A model generated the notes under the pieces. That model saw nothing but the letters and a program-made list of their open reading frames with translations. It did no database searches and was not told where the DNA came from. Made by a program: the position numbers and the translations under genes. Positions 52,034 through 61,502 of a stretch of 64,000 nt of DNA are shown piece after piece. Location: assembly GCF_007954585.1 (NCBI RefSeq), contig NZ_CP042382.1:620001-684000 (forward strand), in the 5' to 3' direction. The stretch is from Pistricoccus aurantiacus. Its GTDB lineage: Bacteria > Pseudomonadota > Gammaproteobacteria > Pseudomonadales > Halomonadaceae. Position 1 is the stretch's first letter. Each line of letters starts with the position of its first letter.

Positions 52034-52942
52034 ATGAATCGCAACGTCATTCTCACCTGCGCCTTGACCGGCGCCGGCGACACCGCCGACAAGAACCCCA
52101 ACGTGCCCGTTACCCCGAAGCAGATCGCCGATGCGGCGATCGAGGCGGCGAAAGCGGGCGCCAGCGTGGCGCACCTGCACGTGCGCGACCCGGAAACCGG
52201 CGGCATCAGCCATTCCATGGAACACTTCCGGGAAGTCGTCGGGCGCATCCGCGAAGCGAACGAAGACGTCGTCATCAACATCACCGCCGGCGGCGGCGGC
52301 GACTGGATTCCGGATGCCAACGATCCGACCCGGGGCGGTCCGGGCACCGACATGCAGACCCCGGCGGAGCGCCACGCCCCGGTAGGCGAGCTGTTGCCGG
52401 AACTCTGCACCCTGGACTGCGGCAGCCTCAACTTCGGTGACATGGTCTATATCAACACCGCGGACTGGCTGCGGGAACACGCTCGCCTGGTGCAAGCCGC
52501 CGGGGTCAAGCCGGAACTCGAGTGCTTCGATCTGGGCCATGTGTGGTTCGCCCGCCAGCTGCAGCAGGAAGGCCTGCTCGACGGCGATCCGCTGTTCCAG
52601 CTGTGCCTGGGCATTCCCTGGGGCGCGGAAGCGGACACCGAGACCATGCTGGCCATGCGCAACAAGCTGCCGGAAAACGCCAACTGGGCGGCTTTCGGTA
52701 TCGGTCGCATGCAGATGCCCATGGTCGCCCAGGCCATGCTGCTCGGCGGTCACGCCCGGGTCGGACTGGAGGACAATCTGTATCTGAGCAAAGGGGTCAA
52801 GGCCACCAACGGCCAACTGGTGGAAAAGGCCGCCGGCATCATCGAGAACCTGGGTGGCAAGGTCATGACCCCGGCGGAAACCCGCGCTCACCTCAAGCTT
52901 CGCGACCCGGACACCGGAAAGACCGCAGGAGAAAAGGCATGA
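52034..52942 (+). CDS. cdhC: Beta-keto acid cleavage enzyme (3-dehydrocarnitine cleavage)
   Basis: The 302-residue enzyme belongs to the BKACE/DUF849 family. It has [29 protein letters not shown] with the zinc-binding His pair, [10 protein letters not shown] and [11 protein letters not shown]. In carnitine catabolism the enzyme splits 3-dehydrocarnitine with acetyl-CoA to give betainyl-CoA and acetoacetate. The next gene, carnitine dehydrogenase, overlaps it by 4 bp and fixes the substrate. GGGAG precedes the ATG. Confidence 0.92.
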   Translation: MNRNVILTCALTGAGDTADKNPNVPVTPKQIADAAIEAAKAGASVAHLHVRDPETGGISHSMEHFREVVGRIREANEDVVINITAGGGGDWIPDANDPTRGGPGTDMQTPAERHAPVGELLPELCTLDCGSLNFGDMVYINTADWLREHARLVQAAGVKPELECFDLGHVWFARQLQQEGLLDGDPLFQLCLGIPWGAEADTETMLAMRNKLPENANWAAFGIGRMQMPMVAQAMLLGGHARVGLEDNLYLSKGVKATNGQLVEKAAGIIENLGGKVMTPAETRAHLKLRDPDTGKTAGEKA

Positions 52943-53910
52943 GCGAGCAACACACCAGCAAGCAACTCTCCGTCATCGGTACCGGAGTGATCGGCAACGG
53001 CTGGATTTCCCGGGCCCTGGCACAAGGCTTCGACGTGGTGGCGTTTGATCCCATGAAAGGGGCCGAGGCGCGTACCCGCAACGCGGTAAAAAACGCCTGG
53101 CCCTCCCTGGAAAAACTCGGCCTGGCAGACGGCGCCAGTCAGGAGCGGCTGCGCTTCGTCGATAGCCTGGAAGCAGCCGTCGAGAACGCGGACCTGGTGC
53201 AGGAGAACGTGCCGGAGCGCCTCGAGCTCAAGCGCGAGATTCTCGCCAAGCTGGATGCGGCGGCCCCGAGTGCCACCATCATCGGCTCGTCTACCTCCGG
53301 CTTCAAGCCCACGGATCTGCAGCAGGACTGCACCAAGGCGCCGGGCCGGGTGATCGTCGCTCACCCCTTCAACCCGGTCTATCTGCTGCCCCTGGTGGAA
53401 CTGGTGGGAGGCGAGGCTACCACGGCCGCGCAGATGGAAACCGCTCGGGCGCTGTATCGGGACATGGCCATGCGCCCCTTGATCGTGCGCAAGGAGATCG
53501 AGGGTCATATCGCCGACCGGCTGATGGAAGCCCTATGGCGCGAGGCGCTGCATCTGGTCAACGACGGCGTGGCCACCACCGAGGAAATCGACGCCGCTGT
53601 GGTCTATGGTTGCGGCCTGCGCTGGTCGCTGATGGGCACCTTCCTGACCTTCCATCTGGCCGGGGGCGACGCGGGCATGCGCCATATGCTCGAACAGTTC
53701 GGCCCGGCATTGAAGCTGCCCTGGACCAAGCTGGAAGCTCCGGAGCTCACCGATGAGCTGATAGACAAGGTCGTCAAAGGCTGCGAACACCAGGCCGCCG
53801 ATCGTCCCGTCGCGCAGCTCGATAAGCGCCGGGACGACTTTCTGGTGGAGCTGCTCGATCTGGTACATAAATACTGGCCGGAAGCCGAAGGGCTCGAGGG
53901 GCGTATCTGA
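52939..53910 (+). CDS. cdhA: L-carnitine dehydrogenase
   Basis: The 323-residue enzyme oxidises L-carnitine to 3-dehydrocarnitine with NAD. It is a 3-hydroxyacyl-CoA dehydrogenase-type protein with the dinucleotide motif GTGVIGNGW near residue 14, [28 protein letters not shown] with the catalytic His, and [10 protein letters not shown]. The start at 52939 forms an ATGA overlap with the upstream gene. A long open frame upstream is the shadow of that gene. It is followed with 1-bp overlap by the thioesterase. Confidence 0.94.
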   Translation: MSEQHTSKQLSVIGTGVIGNGWISRALAQGFDVVAFDPMKGAEARTRNAVKNAWPSLEKLGLADGASQERLRFVDSLEAAVENADLVQENVPERLELKREILAKLDAAAPSATIIGSSTSGFKPTDLQQDCTKAPGRVIVAHPFNPVYLLPLVELVGGEATTAAQMETARALYRDMAMRPLIVRKEIEGHIADRLMEALWREALHLVNDGVATTEEIDAAVVYGCGLRWSLMGTFLTFHLAGGDAGMRHMLEQFGPALKLPWTKLEAPELTDELIDKVVKGCEHQAADRPVAQLDKRRDDFLVELLDLVHKYWPEAEGLEGRI

Positions 53911-54365
53911 TGCGCATTCTCGACACCCGAGTCGCCCCGGAGTGGGTGGACTACAACGGCCATATGAACGACGCGGAGTACGCTCGGGTCTTTTCCCTGG
54001 CCTTGGAAGCCTTGATGGATCATATCGGTCTGGATGAGGCGGGCCGCGCCGAGCACGCCTACACCATCTACACCCTGGAAACCCATCTGTGCTATCGCCG
54101 GGAGGCCCATGAAGGCCAGCCCCTCGGCGTCGAGGTGACCCTGCTGGATCAGGACGCCAAGCGGCTTCACGTCTTCATGGAGATGCAGGACCAGGACGGT
54201 CAAACCCTTGCCACCAGCGAGCAGATGCTGATGGGCATGGGCAGCGACAGCGGTCGTCCGGAGCCGTTTCCAGCCTCGGTGGCGGAGCGCATCGATCGTT
54301 TGCCCCAGGCTGATACGGAACAATGGCCGAGCCTGGCAGGACGCAGGATCGGAATTCGCCGCTAG
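53910..54365 (+). CDS. cdhB: Thioesterase, probable betainyl-CoA hydrolase
   Basis: The 151-residue hotdog protein has WVDYNGHMNDAEYARVF with the Asp typical of 4-hydroxybenzoyl-CoA-type thioesterases, and TLETHLCYRREAHEGQPL. In the Pseudomonas carnitine pathway CdhB hydrolyses betainyl-CoA to glycine betaine. Its place directly after the dehydrogenase supports the same role. It overlaps the following hydrolase gene. Confidence 0.88.
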   Translation: MRILDTRVAPEWVDYNGHMNDAEYARVFSLALEALMDHIGLDEAGRAEHAYTIYTLETHLCYRREAHEGQPLGVEVTLLDQDAKRLHVFMEMQDQDGQTLATSEQMLMGMGSDSGRPEPFPASVAERIDRLPQADTEQWPSLAGRRIGIRR

Positions 54366-55183
54366 TGGATATCGATACGTTTATCCGCCGCTTCGAGGCG
54401 GGCCTGGCAACCCTCGGGGGAGTTTCCATCGAGGAAGCACGTCGGCGCTACGATACAATTTGCGCCAGTTTCGCCCCGGCGGATCCCGCCGGCATGCGTA
54501 TTCACGACGACCAGGTGGAAGGCGTGCCGGTACGGCGCTTCTTGCCCGGCTCGCCGCAGCGGGGCTGTGTCGTCTACTGCCACGGCGGCGGCTGGAACCT
54601 GGGCTCGACGATAAGCCATCACGGCGTGGCGGCGAGCCTGGCCCAGCAACTCGGACGAGAGGTGGTCAGCGTCGACTATCGCCTCGCTCCGGAGGCAAGT
54701 TATCGGGATGCCCTGGAAGACTGTCGGCGAGTAGTGGTGGTCTGTGCGCCTCATGCCTTGGTCGGCGATAGCGCCGGCGCCCGACTGGCCATGGACGTGG
54801 CCTACGGCGGCGACTGGCAAGGGCCGCTGGGGCTGATCTACCCCCCGGTGGGCAAGCCGAGCGTAAAGGCGCTGGGGCCGGATGCGCCGCTGCTTTCCCG
54901 GGTGGATATCCTGACACTGTGGCGGCAGGTTGCCGATCAGTTGCCGGATATCCCCGTTGATACTCCGCCAGCCTCGCGTATGGACGTACTGGCGGTGGAA
55001 CACGATCCGCTGACTCGTCCTCTTTTCAACGCCGTAGATGACTGGCGTGCCTTTGGTGCTGAGGTAAGCTATCGTGTGGCGCCTGACATGGTGCATGGCG
55101 CCCTGCATGCCTGGGCTAGCCTTCCCGCCATGGGCGATGCCTGGCAAGAATTCTGCGAAGCGCTGCGGGTTCGCCTAAGCTGA
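54323..55183 (+). CDS. Alpha/beta hydrolase (HSL-type), possibly acylcarnitine hydrolase
   Basis: The 286-residue esterase has the oxyanion-hole motif HGGG (CHGGGWNLGS), the nucleophile elbow GDSAGA and a C-terminal DMVHGALH with the catalytic His. It lies in the carnitine operon. In Pseudomonas a hydrolase in the same context (HocS) cleaves short-chain acylcarnitines; this may be its counterpart. The ATG at 54323 overlaps cdhB by 43 bp; a GTG at 54364 is an alternative start with a tighter overlap. Confidence 0.78.
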   Translation: MAEPGRTQDRNSPLVDIDTFIRRFEAGLATLGGVSIEEARRRYDTICASFAPADPAGMRIHDDQVEGVPVRRFLPGSPQRGCVVYCHGGGWNLGSTISHHGVAASLAQQLGREVVSVDYRLAPEASYRDALEDCRRVVVVCAPHALVGDSAGARLAMDVAYGGDWQGPLGLIYPPVGKPSVKALGPDAPLLSRVDILTLWRQVADQLPDIPVDTPPASRMDVLAVEHDPLTRPLFNAVDDWRAFGAEVSYRVAPDMVHGALHAWASLPAMGDAWQEFCEALRVRLS

Positions 55184-55316
55184 AACAATACGCGCGACAA
55201 TCTGCCTGTCGCCAAGTGTCATCCATGTGTCCATTTCATCCTCATTTTCCTTTAATCCACGAGGCGCGATCGAACGAACATTCACGTAAAAATTCCAACA
55301 CACAAGGCCAACAACC

Positions 55317-56699
55317 ATGCAACGCAGTTATTTGACGTCGATCTTTTCGATCACCACCATCATAATCCTTATCGCCATCACGGCGATCTTTCCCAGCCAG
55401 TTCGAGCATTACCTCAATCTTATCAAGCAGCAGGTCGTCGGCAATTTCGGCTTTATCTTCACCTATCCCGCCTTCTTGGCCTCGCTGTTCTTTATCGTCA
55501 TCTGCTTTACCCCTTGGGGTAATATCAAGTTCGGCAGCGGTGAGCCGGAATTCAAGACCCTGAGCTGGATGGGCATGCTGTTCGCCACCGGCATGGGCAT
55601 CGCCCTGGTAACCTGGGGGGTCACGGAGCCTCAGGCGCATCTGGAAGAAGGCATGAGCCTGGACGAGTCGCTGCTTCATGCCTATAACCACTGGGCGCTG
55701 CTGGCCTGGGTGGGTTATCTCGCCGTGGGCGTGATGTTTTCCTACGCCCTCTACAACATGGGCATCGAAAAGCCCGCGGAGGAACTGCTGGGCAACGGCT
55801 TTCTCAGCAAGCTGAATCTGGTCAGCTTGGTGGTGTCCACGGTCATCGGCTTGGCATTGACCTTTTCCTATGCCAGCAACCCCATTCAGGCGAGTCTCGT
55901 CGAATGGTTCGGCGTGGAAATCAACACCAGTCTGATCATCGCGGTGCTGGCGCTGTTTGCTATCGCTTCCTCGACTTCCGGGCTCAATCGCGGCATCAAG
56001 TGGCTGAGCAACTACAATAGCCTGTTCGCGCTGATCCTGCTGTTCGCCGCCTTTCTGTTGACCCAGCCCTTCGAGATTATTACGACTCTGGGGCGGTTGC
56101 TGCCGGAATACCTGGTGCGCTACCCGGCCATGGCCACGGATATCGGTCTGGGCGATCCGGAGCGCAAGGCCTGGCTGGCGGATTGGCTGTACGCCTTCGA
56201 GGCGTCCTGGTACGGCTGGTTCATCTTCACCGGGGTATTCATCGCGCGGATTTCCCGGGGTCGCACCCTGCGCCAGATGGTGCTCGGCATCCTGATCGCC
56301 CCCAGCCTGATTTCCTGCTTCTGGTTCACTACCTTCGGCCTGGCGGGGATATCCGAGAACGTCGATGACGTCTTCTCGCTGATCGCCCAGCTCGATGCCA
56401 CCGGCATTCTTTCCATCGTGCTGACTCTGAACATCCTGCTGTTCTTCGTCACCAGCGCGGACTCCGCCGGCCTGGTCTGCGAGATGCTGACGGTCAAGCG
56501 CTCGCGGATCTTCTGGATCATCGCCATGGCGGGACTGGCGATCTCCATCAACCTGCTGGGAGGCGATATCTACAAGGTGATCCTGACGCTGATTTCCGTT
56601 GCCGCCATACCGGTGGCCATCGGCGTATTTGCCCTGGGTGCGGCCTTTGTGGTGCGAGTCATGCGCAATCGCGCCGCCGCCAAGCAGACGGCAAGCTAA
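55317..56699 (+). CDS. BCCT-family transporter (carnitine/betaine type)
   Basis: The 460-residue protein has about twelve transmembrane segments and the family's glycine stretch MGMLFATGMGIALVTWGVTEP near residue 80. The aromatic substrate region is WYGWFIFTGVFIARISRGRT. BCCT carriers take up quaternary amines coupled to sodium or protons. Its place in a carnitine operon suggests carnitine uptake, replacing the ABC binding protein used by Pseudomonas. It is shorter than osmoregulated BetT and lacks a long regulatory tail, which fits nutrition more than osmoprotection. Confidence 0.85.
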   Translation: MQRSYLTSIFSITTIIILIAITAIFPSQFEHYLNLIKQQVVGNFGFIFTYPAFLASLFFIVICFTPWGNIKFGSGEPEFKTLSWMGMLFATGMGIALVTWGVTEPQAHLEEGMSLDESLLHAYNHWALLAWVGYLAVGVMFSYALYNMGIEKPAEELLGNGFLSKLNLVSLVVSTVIGLALTFSYASNPIQASLVEWFGVEINTSLIIAVLALFAIASSTSGLNRGIKWLSNYNSLFALILLFAAFLLTQPFEIITTLGRLLPEYLVRYPAMATDIGLGDPERKAWLADWLYAFEASWYGWFIFTGVFIARISRGRTLRQMVLGILIAPSLISCFWFTTFGLAGISENVDDVFSLIAQLDATGILSIVLTLNILLFFVTSADSAGLVCEMLTVKRSRIFWIIAMAGLAISINLLGGDIYKVILTLISVAAIPVAIGVFALGAAFVVRVMRNRAAAKQTAS

Positions 56700-57721
56700 C
56701 TGCCTTGCCGGGATGCCGCGTCAGGCTTGGTAGCGTCGTCGAACGTAGTGCTGTCAAAAGTGGTATTGCGAACCTGGCGCGGCGACATGGCGTAGTGGCC
56801 ACGAAAGGCCCGGGAAAGACCCGAGCTTGAGGAGAAGCCACAAGCCAGGGCGATGGAAAGAACGTCCAGATCGGTTTCCTCGAGCAGCTGCCGGGCCCGC
56901 TTGAGGCGTAGTTTCAGGTAATAGTCCCGAGGCCTGTCCTGCAGTTCCTGCTCGAACAGCCGCTGCAGCTGGCGCGGCGAGACATGAACGCGCCGAGCGA
57001 TTTCCGTCAGGCTCAAGGGCGTCTCCAGATGACGCTCCATCAGCGCCACTGCCTCGACCAGCGGGCGCTTGTGGGTGCCCAGACGCTGGGCCAGGGACCT
57101 GCGCTGCTGGTCGCTTCTCGTGCGAATGCGCTCATGCACCAACTGCTCGGAGACATCCACCGCCAGACGCGAGCCGTGGCGCCGGGCGATGATCTCCAGG
57201 GTCATGTCCATGGCGGCGGCTCCTCCGGCACAGGAGAAGCGCCTGTGTCCGAGTTCATAAAGCTCATCCGAAGTGCTGATGCCGGGAAAGCGCTCGCGAA
57301 ACGTCGGCAGGCTTTCCCAGTGCAGGGTGACCCGCTCGCCCTCGAGCAGCCCCGCCGCCGCGAGCAGAAAGCAGCCGGTATCCATCCCGCCCAGCGCACA
57401 GCCCGACTGATCAAGCCGATGCAGCCAAGCCAGCAGCTCTCGGCTGATGGCGGCTTCCGGATGAAAACCGCTGCATACCGCCAGAGACGGCAAGTGACGC
57501 ACCTCGGCGATGGACTGATCCACCACCAGGGTCATGCCGCTGGAGGCAGTGACCGGGGCGCCGTCCTCGCTGATCAGAATCCAGTCGAAGAGTGGCCGCC
57601 CGGCGATCCGATTGGCGATCCGCAGCGGCTCCACCGCGGAGAAGAACGCCATCATCGAAAAGCGCGGCAGCAGCAGAAAGCCGATGGGTTCGGGGCTGGG
57701 GCCCAGGTATTCGAGTCGCAT
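56696..57721 (-). CDS. cdhR: GATase-like/AraC regulator, CdhR-like
   Basis: The 341-residue regulator joins an N-terminal DJ-1/PfpI domain (about 10-185, with GCALGGMDTGCFLLAAAGLL) to a C-terminal AraC helix-turn-helix pair (LSLTEIARRVHVSPRQLQRL and VLSIALACGFSSSSGLSRAF). In Pseudomonas the paralogues CdhR, GbdR and SouR control carnitine, betaine and sarcosine genes. Here it faces the carnitine operon and overlaps the BCCT gene by 4 bp, so it is the likely activator of the operon. Confidence 0.88.
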   Translation of the reverse strand: MRLEYLGPSPEPIGFLLLPRFSMMAFFSAVEPLRIANRIAGRPLFDWILISEDGAPVTASSGMTLVVDQSIAEVRHLPSLAVCSGFHPEAAISRELLAWLHRLDQSGCALGGMDTGCFLLAAAGLLEGERVTLHWESLPTFRERFPGISTSDELYELGHRRFSCAGGAAAMDMTLEIIARRHGSRLAVDVSEQLVHERIRTRSDQQRRSLAQRLGTHKRPLVEAVALMERHLETPLSLTEIARRVHVSPRQLQRLFEQELQDRPRDYYLKLRLKRARQLLEETDLDVLSIALACGFSSSSGLSRAFRGHYAMSPRQVRNTTFDSTTFDDATKPDAASRQGS

Positions 57722-57783
57722 GGGGCGAGTCTAGCAAGGGCGAACGAGAAAGACTGGGTGACGCTCGGATAATACGCCTTGGA

Positions 57784-58185
57784 TCAGGCGCAGTTCGCTT
57801 CCGCGTTCATGGGCAATCGCGCAATGATATCACTGACGTCGCGACACACCTCGGCGATGGTTTCATCGCCATAGCGCTGGCCCCGGCGCTTCTTGTAGCC
57901 TTTCTCGTAGAGCTTGACGTGCTCGGTGGCACTGACCCCGGCCTTTTCCAGGCAATGGGTGACGCAGTGCATCTGGCAGCCGTCGATGGCAACAATGGGG
58001 CGCCCGGAGCGAGCGACTTTCACCAACCCCGGCACGCCGCCGCCGACCCCGGCGATGCAGGACATTTCCGCCACGCCGGTGTGGTCAAGACGAATCGCCG
58101 TTTCGTTGGCGAGCTGGGCCACATCGGAACAGCCGGAGCAGGAATACACGAGAGTGCGAGGTTTCCTGGATGACGACACTGCCAT
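57784..58185 (-). CDS. DGC-domain putative zinc-binding protein
   Basis: The 133-residue protein has VYSCSGCSDVAQLAN near residue 13, MSCIAGVGG, and the name motif DGC in AIDGCQMHCVTHCL near 69-82, all with cysteines that could bind metal. DGC-domain proteins have no proven function. AAGGAGG precedes the ATG. It follows cdhR on the same strand with a 62-bp gap. The intergenic stretch to sdhB (58186-58369) shows no clear features. Confidence 0.82.
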   Translation of the reverse strand: MAVSSSRKPRTLVYSCSGCSDVAQLANETAIRLDHTGVAEMSCIAGVGGGVPGLVKVARSGRPIVAIDGCQMHCVTHCLEKAGVSATEHVKLYEKGYKKRRGQRYGDETIAEVCRDVSDIIARLPMNAEANCA

Positions 58186-58369
58186 GAATCCTCCTTGTTT
58201 TAGAAAATAATTGACAGGAAAGTAACTGTAGAAGCCGCTGACAGAACATCTCAGAAAACGGCAAATTCCGAGCTCTCAAGAGAGAGCCCGGGGAATGAGG
58301 ACCAGTATGGCCAATAATTAGCAGGGGAACATTGCGCCCGATCAATTTTTGGGTGAATTCATCTCGAAT

Positions 58370-59077
58370 TCAGGTGCTCTGTTCAAGCAGCATGGCCTTG
58401 ATATGCCCAATGGCACGTAACGGATTGAGCCCCTTGGGACACACCCAGGTACAGTTGCCAATCTGACGGCAGCGAAACACGCTGAAGGGATCCTCGAGCT
58501 CGGAAAGCCGCTGTACCGTCGCGGTATCGCGGCTATCGATCAGAAAACGATAGGCCTGGATCAAGCCCGCCGGACCGATGTACTTCTCCGGATTCCACCA
58601 CCAGGAGGGGCAGGCGGAGCTACAGCAGGCGCACAGGATGCACTCGTAGAGACCGTCGAGCTTCTCGCGATCTGCAGGGCTCTGCAGACGCTCGATAGCC
58701 GGATCGGGTTCATCGTTGATCAGATAAGGATGAATCTTCTCGAACTGACGAAAGAACTGGGTCTGATCCACCACCAGATCGCGGATCACCGGCATGCCGG
58801 GCAAAGGACGCAGGATCAGGGTGTTGGAGCGCCCCAGCACCTCCTCCACCGACGTGATGCAGGCAAGCCCGTTCTTGCCGTTGATGTTCATCCCATCCGA
58901 GCCGCAAACCCCCTCGCGGCAGGAGCGTCGATAGGCCAGCTGTGCATCCTGCTGCTTCAGATGCTCCAGAACATCCAGCACCATGGCCTTGCGAAAACGA
59001 TCCTCGACCTCGACGCTTTGCATACGAGGCGTCTCGTCGAGTTCTGGGTGATAGCGGAACAGCTTGACGGTAAACAT
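58370..59077 (-). CDS. sdhB: Orphan succinate dehydrogenase iron-sulfur subunit
   Basis: The 235-residue protein has all cluster cysteines of SdhB: the 2Fe-2S region CREGVCGSDGMNINGKNG with the following LAC, and the two cubane regions CILCACCSSACPS and CRQIGNCTWVCPKGLNP. It looks fully functional and very like E. coli SdhB. The other three complex II genes are not next to it, so it is either a duplicate or serves another complex. It is 116 bp downstream of a Crp/Fnr regulator on the same strand. Confidence 0.93.
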   Translation of the reverse strand: MFTVKLFRYHPELDETPRMQSVEVEDRFRKAMVLDVLEHLKQQDAQLAYRRSCREGVCGSDGMNINGKNGLACITSVEEVLGRSNTLILRPLPGMPVIRDLVVDQTQFFRQFEKIHPYLINDEPDPAIERLQSPADREKLDGLYECILCACCSSACPSWWWNPEKYIGPAGLIQAYRFLIDSRDTATVQRLSELEDPFSVFRCRQIGNCTWVCPKGLNPLRAIGHIKAMLLEQST

Positions 59078-59193
59078 CGTTATTTCCCCCGATCAAACAT
59101 TCTTCATTACCTTGACACTAGGAAAGAAGGAGGAATTTAACAAGCATTTTAATTGCATCTTTGATGCAGACTGCTATCTCACTTTTGACGCAT

Positions 59194-59928
59194 TCAAGAA
59201 ACGGACTGGGTCAGCTTGCGCAGGCGAACTTCGTCGCGCACCACCAGACGCTGGCGATCCACATCGATGATCTCGAGCTCGCGCAGCTTGGAAAGCAGGC
59301 GCGACAAGGTTTCCGGGGCCATGGACAGTTGCGCGGCCAGCCAGTACTTGGGAATGGTCAGGTTGACAACGCGCTCGGGAGCGTCCTCGTCGGAAAGCCG
59401 TCGCAGTAGGTAGGTGGCCAGACGAATCATGGCATCGCCTTGGGTCAGCAGAGCCAGATCCTCCAGGCGCTCGGTGAGCTCGAGAGCCAGACGACTCATG
59501 AATTCCGCACGACATTTCGGCTGCCGATCCATGATCTCGCGACAGAGGGCCGCGTCGATCTGCAGCACGTGAGTATGCCGCAGCGCCTCGGCAGAATAGA
59601 GATATTCGCCTTTCTGGGAAACCATGCTCAGTTCCCCCAAGGTATCGCCTTGCTCGACGCAACGGATCGTCGCCATCCGGGTATCGGAGGTGGTGCGTAC
59701 CAGTCGTACCGCGCCGTTGATCACCACGTACAGCCATTGAGCACGTTCATCCTGCTGAAAAAGCCAATGGTGAGCGTCCAGGCTCTGTATGCTGGCGTCC
59801 TTCAAGAGTGCTTCCAGCTCTTCCGCTTCTAGCTGAGCAAGCCAAGGTACACCCAACACCAGTTCACGAAGTTGCGCCGGCTGAAACGTGCTCGATGTCG
59901 GGTCATCGGGTAAGGAAGGTTCCATCAT
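59194..59928 (-). CDS. Crp/Fnr-family transcriptional regulator
   Basis: The 244-residue regulator has a cyclic-nucleotide-binding-like domain (LVRTTSDTRMATIRCVEQGD, LGELSMVSQKGEYLYSAEAL) and a winged helix-turn-helix (LTIPKYWLAAQLSMAPETLS). It lacks the N-terminal cysteine cluster of Fnr/Anr, so it resembles Dnr-type or other redox/NO sensors. The nearby orphan sdhB could be a target. I found no good TTGAT-N4-ATCAA box in the flanking gaps. Confidence 0.9.
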   Translation of the reverse strand: MMEPSLPDDPTSSTFQPAQLRELVLGVPWLAQLEAEELEALLKDASIQSLDAHHWLFQQDERAQWLYVVINGAVRLVRTTSDTRMATIRCVEQGDTLGELSMVSQKGEYLYSAEALRHTHVLQIDAALCREIMDRQPKCRAEFMSRLALELTERLEDLALLTQGDAMIRLATYLLRRLSDEDAPERVVNLTIPKYWLAAQLSMAPETLSRLLSKLRELEIIDVDRQRLVVRDEVRLRKLTQSVS

Positions 59929-60235
59929 GTTGTTCTTCCACGGGGCTGAACCGCCCCTTCATGTTGATAACTCGGAAACACAGGTTGCGAGCTAAACAAT
60001 CACCATAGTTCGAAAATCAACGAATAGCCGTGACTTGGATCAATTCGATGTTAATCCTAGCGAGAATAGCAGCATGATACCGGACGAATCAGATGTTGCC
60101 CTTGCCCGTTGAGGCCCGCCCTATCGCGAACTTAGAGCCTGCATACTTGATTCTCTTCTCAAGACCAGGTCCGCATGGTTACGGTATACGGGAACGAACG
60201 GTATCGAATGCTTTGTCTTTGAAAAAGGAACCGCC
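59929..60235. other. Gene-free region between two divergent genes
   Basis: These 307 bp separate the divergent Crp/Fnr and nitronate monooxygenase genes. I see a small GC hairpin (GGGGC/GCCCC at 59942-59957) and AT-rich stretches, but no clear promoter, operator or small gene apart from AAAAAGGA before the start at 60236. Confidence 0.6.
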
Positions 60236-61306
60236 ATGTCTTCTTCTACCAGCGTTCTCGAGCGATTGGGTATCGAACATCCTATTATTCAGGCGCCGAT
60301 GGCCGGTGTGTCCACGCCCCGACTAGCGGCAGCGGTTTCTAATGCGGGCGGGCTAGGCTCACTGGGCATCGGTGCCAGCACGGCTGACCAGGCGCGGAAA
60401 ATGATCGAGGAAACCCAACGTCTGACGCCTCGACCATTCAACGTGAATCTGTTCTGCCACGCGCCGGCGCAGCGTGACGCCAAGATCGAAGCCGCCTGGC
60501 TTGACTATCTTTCACCGCTATTCGAAGAAACCGGATTGGAAACTCCCAGCGGCCTCGAGGAAATCTACCGGTCTTTCATCGACGACGCCGCGACGCTTGA
60601 AATGCTGCTCGAACTGCGTCCAGCCGTGGTCAGTTTCCATTTCGGCCTACCTTCAGCGGACGTTATCGCCTCATTGCGCGAGGCAGGCATCTATACGATG
60701 GCCACGGCAACCTGCCCGGACGAAGCAAGACAGATCGAGCGAGCCGGAATCGATGCCATCGTGGCCCAAGGCATGGAAGCCGGCGGACACAGAGGCAACT
60801 TCGAGCCCGAGGCAAACGATGAGCACTTGAGCACCCTGGTGCTCGTCCGCCTGCTGCTACGCCAGACAGGCCTTCCGATCGTTGCCGCCGGTGGCATCAT
60901 GGACGGCCATGCCATTAAAGCGGCTCTGGATCTGGGCGCGGCTGCCGTTCAGCTTGGCACCGCCTTCGTGCTATGCCCCGAGTCATCGGCGAATGACGCC
61001 TATCGCGAGAGCCTGAAAAGCGAGAAAGCAAAACGGACACGACTGACGAAAGTGCTATCCGGCCGACCTGCGCGCGGCATGGTCAATCGGCTGATTTCCT
61101 TCGGCGAAGCGAAAGGTAGCCCGCCTCCCGCGGACTATCCGGTGGCCTACGATGCGGCCAAACGGCTCAATGCGGCGGCTTCCAAACTCGGCGATCATGA
61201 ATTTGCCGCTCAGTGGGCGGGACAAGGGGCGCCCCTGGCCCGCGAGCTGCCTGCCGCGGATTTGATGGCATTACTGCGAGAAGAAAGCAGAAGTAGCGGC
61301 GGCTGA
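60236..61306 (+). CDS. Nitronate monooxygenase
   Basis: The 356-residue flavoenzyme has the nitronate monooxygenase/2-nitropropane dioxygenase fold: [50 protein letters not shown] with the catalytic His, and AAGGIMDG with [17 protein letters not shown]. It oxidises nitronates such as propionate-3-nitronate using FMN. It is monocistronic and divergent from the Crp/Fnr regulator. Confidence 0.92.
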   Translation: MSSSTSVLERLGIEHPIIQAPMAGVSTPRLAAAVSNAGGLGSLGIGASTADQARKMIEETQRLTPRPFNVNLFCHAPAQRDAKIEAAWLDYLSPLFEETGLETPSGLEEIYRSFIDDAATLEMLLELRPAVVSFHFGLPSADVIASLREAGIYTMATATCPDEARQIERAGIDAIVAQGMEAGGHRGNFEPEANDEHLSTLVLVRLLLRQTGLPIVAAGGIMDGHAIKAALDLGAAAVQLGTAFVLCPESSANDAYRESLKSEKAKRTRLTKVLSGRPARGMVNRLISFGEAKGSPPPADYPVAYDAAKRLNAAASKLGDHEFAAQWAGQGAPLARELPAADLMALLREESRSSGG

Positions 61307-61502
61307 CAGAAAACGAAACGCACGCCTTGAAAAAGCGTCACGGCGATAATAGGGCTACTCTAAAACCTACCCTGCATAAGAAAAACAGCATTTCTTTTCG
61401 CTTGCCGAGCGATGTGAGACTTGACCCGATCGACAGACTTTGGCTATTCCTTGGCTCAGCTGTTATTATTTAATAATCAATAACTTGCATGAGGCTTTCT
61501 GT

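Noticed and set aside
59078-60235. Anr/Fnr boxes around the Crp/Fnr and sdhB genes
   Set aside because: Several TTGAT or ATCAA half sites occur, but none are paired with the 4-bp spacing of a full site.
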